Of a DNA stretch of 64,000 bases, positions 58,533 through 64,000 are shown in pieces (position 1 is the first letter of the stretch; each line of letters begins with the position of its first letter). The stretch comes from Geodermatophilus obscurus (lineage in GTDB: Bacteria > Actinomycetota > Actinomycetes > Mycobacteriales > Geodermatophilaceae): contig NZ_FOWE01000006.1 of NCBI RefSeq assembly GCF_900115395.1, positions 1-64,000 on the forward strand. Reading direction: 5' to 3'. The translations under genes and the position numbers were made by a program. The notes beneath the pieces are model-generated. The model searched no databases. It had not been told where the DNA came from and saw nothing but the letters and a program-made list of their open reading frames with translations.

Positions 58533-61500
58533 GTGGCGGTGGCCGACGACTTCAGCCGGCCGCGGGCGACGGCGCCGGAGTACGACCGGCAGCCGCCGCA
58601 GGACGTCGCGGCCGAGCAGTCGGTGCTCGGCGGCATGCTCATGAGCAAGGACGCGATCGCCGACGTCGTCGAGGTGCTGGCCGGGCCGGACTTCTACCGC
58701 CCGGCGCACCAGGTCATCTTCGACTGCATCCTCGACCTGTACGGGCGGGGCGAGCCGGCCGACGCGATCACCGTCGCCGCCGAGCTCAACCGCACCGACC
58801 AGCTGTCGAAGATGGGCGGCGCGGTCTACCTCCACACCCTCATCGCCTCGACCCCGACGGCGGCCAACGCCGGCTACTACGCCGCGATCGTGGCCGAGCA
58901 GGCGGTGCTGCGGCGGCTGGTGGAGGCCGGCACCCGCGTGGTCCAGCTGGGCTACGGCGCGGCCGGCGGGCGCGGCGACGTGGACGACATCGTCGACCGC
59001 GCCCAGCAGGAGATCTACGACGTCACCGAGAAGCGCATGAGCGAGGACTACGCGCGCCTCGAGGACGTCCTGCAGCCGACGATGGACGAGCTCGACGCCA
59101 TCGCCTCCCGCGGCGGCACCGCCCGCGGCGTCCCCACCGGCATCCGCGACCTCGACGAGTTGACGAATGGTCTGCAGGCCGGGCAGATGGTCGTCATCGC
59201 CGCCCGTCCCGGTGTGGGCAAGGCGCTGGCCCTCGACACCCCGATCGCCACGCCCACGGGCTGGACGACGATGGGCGAGGTCGCCGTCGGCGACCGGGTG
59301 CTCGGCGCCGACGGCCGCCCGACGACGGTCGTGGCCGCCACCGGCGTCCTGACCGACCGGCCCTGCTACGAGGTGCACTTCTCCGACGGCTCGGTCGTCG
59401 TCGCCGACGCCCTGCACCAGTGGGTGACCACCGACCGCGCGGCACGGCGGCTCGGCGAGCGCGGGGAGGCCCGGGTCCGCACCACCGAGGAGCTGGCCCG
59501 CACGCTGCGCTGTGCCACCGCCGATCGACGCCTCAACCACGCCGTGGTGAACGCCGAGCCGCTCGACCTGCCCGCTGCCGACCTGCCCCTGCCGCCGTAC
59601 GCGCTGGGCGTCTGGCTGGGTGACGGCACGTCGGCGGCTGCGCAGTACACGAGTGCGGACCCGGAGATCGCCGCCTACATCGAGAGCGAGGGCCTGGTCG
59701 TCGTCCGCACGGGTGTCGACCGGCGCTACTCGCTGCGCCTGCCCGCCCGTCCCGCCCCGGCGGAGCGACCGTGCCCGATGTGCGGCGAGCCGTTCGTCCC
59801 CCGGACGTCGCAGGTGCAGACGTGCGGGAAGACCTGTGGCGGTGCCCTGCGCGCCCGTGGCGGCGTCGGACGGCAGGCCGCCTGCCCCGACTGCGGTGGC
59901 CCGTCGAGCGGCCTGGCGCAGTGCCAGGACTGCCGCGACGAGCACGGCACCGTGAAGGGCCTCCTGCGCACCCTGGGCGTGCTCGGCGACAAGCACATCC
60001 CGGCCGCCTACCTGCGGGCGTCGGTGGCCCAGCGGCGGGCGCTGCTCGCCGGCCTGCTCGACACCGACGGCACGGTCACCGGAGGGGGCGCCGTCCAGTT
60101 CGCCGTCACCAACCGCCGGCTCGCCGAGGACGTCCGAGAGCTCATCGCGAGCCTGGGGCACCGCGTGCGGATGAGCACCGAGCGCGTGCGGGGCCGGTCC
60201 GAGGCGTCGTCGACCTGCTACACGCTGACGTTCAGCACCGACGACGAGGTCTTCCGGCTGGAGCGGAAGAAGCTGCTGCACAAGGAGCGCGGCGCCCGCA
60301 CGTTCACCGCCCGTGGCGTCCGTTTCGTCACCGACGTCCGGCCGGTCGCCAGCGTGCCCGTGCGGTGCATCCAGGTCGACGCGGTGGACTCGCTGTTCCT
60401 CGCCGGCCGCGGCTTCATCCCGACGCACAACTCCACGCTGGGTCTGGACATCGCGCGGTCGGCGACGGTGAAGCACGGTCTGCCCGCCGTCATCTTCTCG
60501 CTCGAGATGAGCAAGCACGAGATCACCATGCGTCTGCTGTCGGCCGAGGCGAAGGTTCCGCTGCACCACATGCGCGCCGGCACGCTGTCCGACGAGGACT
60601 GGTCGAAGCTGGCCCGCCGGATGGGCGAGGTGGCCGACGCGCCGCTCTACATCGACGACTCGCCGAACATGACGATGATGGAGATCCGGGCCAAGGCGCG
60701 GCGGCTCAAGCAGCGCAACGACCTCAAGCTGGTGGTCATCGACTACCTCCAGCTCATGACGTCGGGCAAGCGCGTCGAGAGCCGTCAGCAGGAGGTCTCG
60801 GAGTTCTCCCGCGCGCTCAAACTGCTGGCCAAGGAGCTCGAGGTCCCGGTCATCGCGATGTCGCAGCTCAACCGTGGGTCCGAGCAGCGCCAGGACAAGA
60901 AGCCGATGCTCTCCGACCTCCGTGAGTCCGGCTGCCTGCCCGCCTCGACTCGCGTCCTGCGGGCCGACACCGGCGCTGAGACCACCATGGGCGAGCTGTT
61001 CACCAGCGGTGCGACCGACGTCCCCGTCTGGGCACTGGACGACAACCTGCGGTACGTGCGCCGGCACCTCACCCACGTCTTCTCGACCGGCCGCAAGGAC
61101 GTCTTCCGCCTCACCACGTCGTCGGGCAAGACGGTGCGGGCCACGGCGAACCACCCGTTCCTGACCTACGACGGCTTCCGGCCGCTCGGCGAGCTCGCGT
61201 CCGGGAGCCGCATCGCCGTTCCACGGCACGTGCCCGCGCCCGACCGCATGACCGTCTGGGAGGACGAGCGGGTCGTCCTGCTCGCCCACCTCATCGGCGA
61301 CGGCAGCTTCGTGCGGCGTCAGCCGCTGCGCTACGCCTCGATCGACGAGGAGAACCTCCGGGCGGTCACGGCGGCGGCGCTGCACTTCGGGGTCGTGGCC
61401 GTGCGCGACGAGTACGCCGCGGCCCGCTGCACCACGCTGCGGCTCCGATCCCCCTTCCCGCTGACCCACGGCCGGCGCAACCCGATCGCGGCGTGGCTCG

Positions 61501-62390
61501 ACGAGCTCGGCCTCTTCGGCCTGCGGAGCCACGAGAAGTACGTCCCCGAGCCGGTGTTCTCGCTCCCGAAGAAGCAGATCGCCACGTTCCTCCGTCACCT
61601 GTGGGTCACCGACGGTTCGGTCACGGTGAACAAGGACGGCCGTGGCGGACGCGTGTACTACGCCTCGACCAGCCGCCGGCTCGTCGACGACGTCTCCCGC
61701 TTGCTCCTGCGCTTCGGCATCTCCTGCCGCGTCCGCCGCGTGCAGAAGGCCGGCTACCGGGACGGCTGGACGCTCGACATCAGCGGCTGCGACGACCAGC
61801 GGCGCTTCCTGGGCGAGATCGGTGTCCACGGAGCCCGCGGTGAGGCCGCCGAGCGCCTGCTGGGGATCGTCCGGGAGCTGTCCGGCAACCCGAACGTGGA
61901 CACCGTTCCGGTGCAGGTCTGGGAGCGCGTGCGGGCGGTCCTGGAGGAGAAGGGCATGAGCCACCGGGCCTTCGCCGCCGCCATGGACTCCGCGTTCTGC
62001 GGCAGCACCATGTGGAAGCACGCTCCCAGTCGCGAGCGGTTGGGACGGGTCGCGGCGGTCCTCGACGACGCGGACCTGGAGATCCAGGCGGTCAACGACC
62101 TGTTCTGGGACGAGGTCGTGTCGATCGAGCCGGACGGAGCCGAGGAGGTCTACGACGCCACGGTGCTCGGTGGCCACAACTTCGTGGCCGAGGGGATCGT
62201 CGTCCACAACAGCATCGAGCAGGACGCCGACATGGTGATGATGATCCACCGCGAGGACATGTACGAGAAGGAGTCCCCGCGGGCCGGCGAGGCCGACATC
62301 ATGCTGGTCAAGCACCGCAACGGCCCGACCGCGAACGTGACCGTGGCCTTTCAGGGCCACTACAGCCGCTTCGTGGACATGGCCACCTGA
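58533..62390 (+). CDS. dnaB: Replicative DNA helicase DnaB precursor with two inteins
   Basis: DnaB is the hexameric 5'-3' replicative helicase. GTG 58533 lies six bases after GGAGGT and gives a 1285-residue precursor. The N-terminal domain runs PPQDVAAEQSVLGGMLMSKD onward. Walker A (ARPGVGK | STLGLD) is split by intein 1 (residues 231-633), and the later motif RESG | SIEQDADMVMMIHRED is split by intein 2 (residues 801-1226). The spliced protein would have 456 residues, the normal DnaB length, with LKLVVIDYLQLMTS (Walker B) and SQLNRGSEQRQDKKPMLSDL between the two sites. Because intein 1 interrupts the P-loop, no helicase activity is possible without splicing. DciA (15599) is the expected loader. 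DnaA and LexA-type boxes lie upstream. Confidence 0.97.
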   Translation: MAVADDFSRPRATAPEYDRQPPQDVAAEQSVLGGMLMSKDAIADVVEVLAGPDFYRPAHQVIFDCILDLYGRGEPADAITVAAELNRTDQLSKMGGAVYLHTLIASTPTAANAGYYAAIVAEQAVLRRLVEAGTRVVQLGYGAAGGRGDVDDIVDRAQQEIYDVTEKRMSEDYARLEDVLQPTMDELDAIASRGGTARGVPTGIRDLDELTNGLQAGQMVVIAARPGVGKALALDTPIATPTGWTTMGEVAVGDRVLGADGRPTTVVAATGVLTDRPCYEVHFSDGSVVVADALHQWVTTDRAARRLGERGEARVRTTEELARTLRCATADRRLNHAVVNAEPLDLPAADLPLPPYALGVWLGDGTSAAAQYTSADPEIAAYIESEGLVVVRTGVDRRYSLRLPARPAPAERPCPMCGEPFVPRTSQVQTCGKTCGGALRARGGVGRQAACPDCGGPSSGLAQCQDCRDEHGTVKGLLRTLGVLGDKHIPAAYLRASVAQRRALLAGLLDTDGTVTGGGAVQFAVTNRRLAEDVRELIASLGHRVRMSTERVRGRSEASSTCYTLTFSTDDEVFRLERKKLLHKERGARTFTARGVRFVTDVRPVASVPVRCIQVDAVDSLFLAGRGFIPTHNSTLGLDIARSATVKHGLPAVIFSLEMSKHEITMRLLSAEAKVPLHHMRAGTLSDEDWSKLARRMGEVADAPLYIDDSPNMTMMEIRAKARRLKQRNDLKLVVIDYLQLMTSGKRVESRQQEVSEFSRALKLLAKELEVPVIAMSQLNRGSEQRQDKKPMLSDLRESGCLPASTRVLRADTGAETTMGELFTSGATDVPVWALDDNLRYVRRHLTHVFSTGRKDVFRLTTSSGKTVRATANHPFLTYDGFRPLGELASGSRIAVPRHVPAPDRMTVWEDERVVLLAHLIGDGSFVRRQPLRYASIDEENLRAVTAAALHFGVVAVRDEYAAARCTTLRLRSPFPLTHGRRNPIAAWLDELGLFGLRSHEKYVPEPVFSLPKKQIATFLRHLWVTDGSVTVNKDGRGGRVYYASTSRRLVDDVSRLLLRFGISCRVRRVQKAGYRDGWTLDISGCDDQRRFLGEIGVHGARGEAAERLLGIVRELSGNPNVDTVPVQVWERVRAVLEEKGMSHRAFAAAMDSAFCGSTMWKHAPSRERLGRVAAVLDDADLEIQAVNDLFWDEVVSIEPDGAEEVYDATVLGGHNFVAEGIVVHNSIEQDADMVMMIHREDMYEKESPRAGEADIMLVKHRNGPTANVTVAFQGHYSRFVDMAT
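59223..60431 (+). other. DnaB intein 1 (class 3, Ala1, homing-endonuclease type)
   Basis: The 403-residue intein begins ALALDTPIATPTGWTTMGEV and ends FIPTHN before Ser. Position 1 is Ala, so classic N-terminal Ser/Cys chemistry is excluded. The class-3 set is present: Trp in block B (ALHQWVTTD), Cys in block F (VPVRCIQVDAVD) and Thr in block G (IPTHN). A LAGLIDADG-type endonuclease is inserted (YALGVWLGDGTSA and LLAGLLDTDGTVTGG), and between its motifs lie CPMC, CGKTC, CPDC and CQDC, likely one or two zinc fingers. Insertion is directly after the P-loop Lys. Confidence 0.93.
60933..62210 (+). other. DnaB intein 2 (class 1, Cys1, homing-endonuclease type)
   Basis: The 426-residue intein begins CLPASTRVLRADTGAETTMG. 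Block B is TVRATANHPFLTYDG with Thr and His. The end is VLGGHNFVAEGIVVHN before Ser. A two-motif LAGLIDADG endonuclease is present (LLAHLIGDGSFVRR and FLRHLWVTDGSVTVNK). The insertion site RESG | SIEQDAD is a well-known DnaB intein site. The sequence shows no similarity by eye to intein 1 beyond the shared Hint fold, so the two arrived separately. Confidence 0.93.
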
Positions 62391-62410
62391 GCCATCCGAC
62401 CCACCGAGCC

Positions 62411-62448
62411 GAGGGGGCCCGGGACCCGTTGCGGTCCCGGGCCCCCTC
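62411..62448 (+). terminator. Terminator after dnaB
   Basis: GAGGGGGCCCGGGACC (62411-62426) pairs perfectly with GGTCCCGGGCCCCCTC (62433-62448) around a six-base loop, 20 bases after the dnaB stop. Confidence 0.85.
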
Positions 62449-62474
62449 GTGCGTCCGTGCCCCGGTGCTGCCGT

Positions 62475-62488
62475 GTTCCACGTGGATC
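62475..62488. promoter_or_regulatory. Imperfect parS-like site
   Basis: GTTCCACGTGGATC differs from the perfect sites by one base (T instead of A in the second half). It lies in the dnaB-hydrolase gap, about 36 kb from parA, at the edge of the region where parS sites are expected. Confidence 0.45.
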
Positions 62489-62576
62489 ACCGCGCTCCTG
62501 CAACACTTCGCGCGTTTGTGATCGGGACCACCGTCGCGTAGGAAGAGGCGTCCTCCCACCCCACCTGGAGATGCCT

Positions 62577-64000
62577 GTGCAGCAACGACGCTGGCACCGG
62601 GCGACCTCGTCGCTCCTCGGTGCACTGGCCCTCACGGCCACCGTGGGGGTGACCGCCACCCCGGCGGCCGCCACCCCGCACAAGGCCGAGCCCCTCTCGG
62701 TCTTCCCGTCCGACACCCTCACCGTGCGCGACCCCGCCCAGATCACCGGGCGGCGGGTGAACCTGCCGCTCGAGGGCTGCGGTCAGCCGATCGCCTGCGG
62801 CCTGGTCGCGGAGCTCAACGAGCTCGACGGCTTCGACCTCGACCCGCGCATCGCCGTCCGCTTCAGCGGACCGGTGGACCCGGCGCAGGTCGCCGCGCGG
62901 ATCACCGTGCAGGAGGCCCACGGTGGGTGGCGCACCGGCGTCGACCGCGTGGTGTGGGACCCGGCGACCAACACGCTCTACGCCCACCCGGCCGAGCAGC
63001 TGGCGCCGTCGACGACGTACAAGCTCCGCGTGCAGGGCGGTCCGGCGAACAAGGCGATCCACGACACCTTCACCACGCTGAGCGCCACCGACGGCCTGCT
63101 CGACATCCGCGAGCAGATCGACACCGGGACGGCGTTCGACGCCACCGGGATCACCCCCGGCCTGCGCGTCGAGGGCGTCTTCCCGGTGGCCGGCACCACC
63201 CTCGCCTACCGCGGGGACGACCGCGACGCTCCGACGCCGCCGGCGACCGACCCCACCCCCGTGCCGACGCAGCAGCTGCTGCCGGACAGCACGCTGGTCT
63301 TCGGCTCCTACGAGGCGCCGTCGTGGCTGCAGCCCGACGTCACCATCGCCCAGACCCCGACCCGCGACGACGGACCGGCCCCGGTCGGCCCGGAGCGGCT
63401 GGGCTTCGTCGCCGTCCTGCCGCCCGGTCCGGCGCCGGAGGGCGGCTGGCCGACGGCGGTCTACGGGCACGGCTTCACCGGCTCGACGGCCAACGTCTTC
63501 CTCGCCGCGACGGCCAACGCCCGCGCCGGGATCGCCACCATCGGCACCAACGTGGTCGGGCACGGCTTCGGGCCCGGGAGCGTCTACGAGGTGACCCGGA
63601 ACGGGGTGACCACCGAGGTCCCCGCCTACGGGCGAGGGGTGGACCAGGCCGACGCCAACACCACGATCGGCAGCACCGAAGGGTCTTCGGCCACCGGCGC
63701 CGCCTCGGCGCTGGGCTCGCGGGACGCCCTGCGGCAGACCGCCGCGGACGTCATGACGCTGGTCCGCTCGGTCGGCACCCTGGCCGAGGGCAGCGTCGGC
63801 ACCCCGGCGCTCTCCGGGGAGGACGTCACCTACTTCGGGCAGAGCTTCGGCGGCATCTACGGCACGCTGGTCACCGGTGCCGACGACGCGGTCGCCCGCT
63901 CGGTGCTCAACGTGCCGGGTGGCCCGATCACCGAGATCGTGCGCCTGTCGCCGTCGTTCCGCCTGCTGACGACGCAGACGCTGCAGGCGGCCGGGCTGCT
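62577..64000 (+). CDS. Secreted alpha/beta hydrolase with N-terminal Ig-like domain (runs off the right edge)
   Basis: At least 474 residues are visible. GTG 62577 is preferred because GGAG lies six bases upstream; ATG 62571 sits directly next to GGAG. A Sec signal is clear (SLLGALALTATVGVTATPAA). Next comes a Big_5-like beta region (NELDGFDLDPRIAVRFSGPV, LYAHPAEQLAPSTTYKLRV), then an alpha/beta-hydrolase core with GGWPTAVYGHGFTGSTANVF (oxyanion region) and the nucleophile elbow VTYFGQSFGGIYGTL. The layout resembles bacterial virulence-factor-type lipases (Lipase_bact_N), in which DTLTV near the start (FPSDTLTVRD) is also found. The catalytic Asp and His would lie beyond the window. Esterase or lipase activity is inferred. 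Confidence 0.82.
   Translation, partial: MQQRRWHRATSSLLGALALTATVGVTATPAAATPHKAEPLSVFPSDTLTVRDPAQITGRRVNLPLEGCGQPIACGLVAELNELDGFDLDPRIAVRFSGPVDPAQVAARITVQEAHGGWRTGVDRVVWDPATNTLYAHPAEQLAPSTTYKLRVQGGPANKAIHDTFTTLSATDGLLDIREQIDTGTAFDATGITPGLRVEGVFPVAGTTLAYRGDDRDAPTPPATDPTPVPTQQLLPDSTLVFGSYEAPSWLQPDVTIAQTPTRDDGPAPVGPERLGFVAVLPPGPAPEGGWPTAVYGHGFTGSTANVFLAATANARAGIATIGTNVVGHGFGPGSVYEVTRNGVTTEVPAYGRGVDQADANTTIGSTEGSSATGAASALGSRDALRQTAADVMTLVRSVGTLAEGSVGTPALSGEDVTYFGQSFGGIYGTLVTGADDAVARSVLNVPGGPITEIVRLSPSFRLLTTQTLQAAGL

Noticed and set aside
58095..62360. Open frame of 1421 codons on the minus strand
   Set aside because: It mirrors dnaB and its inteins; composition is Val/Leu/Arg/Gly/His-rich with no domain, typical of antisense to a GC-rich gene.

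Overview
The window is chromosomal DNA of a very GC-rich actinobacterium. Codon use (GTG starts, G/C third positions), the gene content and the gene order all point to the Actinobacteria, most likely the Geodermatophilaceae (Blastococcus/Geodermatophilus/Modestobacter type); the family assignment is inference. The window spans the replication origin. Its core order closely matches the origin regions known from Mycobacterium tuberculosis and Streptomyces.

Layout. Positions 1-5000 are an accessory island. They hold an IS5-family transposase cut by the left edge, two older IS5 relics, a second and diverged copy of ribosomal protein S6, an unrecognised three-helix membrane protein, about 1.8 kb of gene-poor lower-GC sequence, and a tyrosine integrase with a frameshift whose frame runs into the 3' end of tRNA-Ala(TGC). 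From 4926 to 22186 on the minus strand lie tRNA-Ala, a DLW-39 small protein, tRNA-Ile, a DUF3566 protein, gyrA, gyrB, an ABC exporter, a hypothetical protein, dciA, recF, gnd, dnaN, the probable oriC and dnaA; one SDR gene is inserted on the plus strand. From 22849 to 28817 on the plus strand lie rpmH, rnpA, yidD, yidC, jag/khpB, rsmG, parA and parB. From 28928 to 40974 on the minus strand lie a Ddl-like ligase, an aminotransferase, a CwlM-like amidase, trxA, trxB, a pseudokinase membrane protein, murJ, a DUF6049 protein and a MutT4-like NUDIX protein. From 41017 on lie cca, a metzincin protease, an MFS transporter, yqgE, a lipoprotein, ino1, a PadR repressor, a DUF5318 protein, a class A PBP, a GT87 enzyme, endonuclease IV, the rpsF-ssb-rpsR-rplI block, a small membrane/MarR/XRE insertion, dnaB carrying two inteins, and a secreted alpha/beta hydrolase cut by the right edge.

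How the genes work together. Initiation (dnaA, DnaA boxes), helicase function (dnaB, dciA), clamp, topoisomerase and recombination genes (dnaN, gyrA/B, recF) sit with segregation genes (parA, parB and four exact parS sites, two of them inside coding sequence). A second block handles cell-wall precursor export and its control (murJ, split-off pseudokinase, CwlM-like protein, Ddl-like ligase, class A PBP) together with the thioredoxin system. YidD/YidC, RNase P protein and L34 serve membrane-protein insertion and RNA maturation.

Most notable features: a start-less or N-truncated but protein-conserved second rpsF on the island; a DnaB precursor with one class-3 (Ala1, W/C/T) intein in the P-loop and one Cys1 intein downstream; a perfect LexA-type box and a perfect DnaA box upstream of dnaB; parS sites embedded in genes; a MurJ/pseudokinase pair encoded separately; and a family of near-identical terminator-like hairpins placed directly after stop codons of gyrB, ino1 and ssb.
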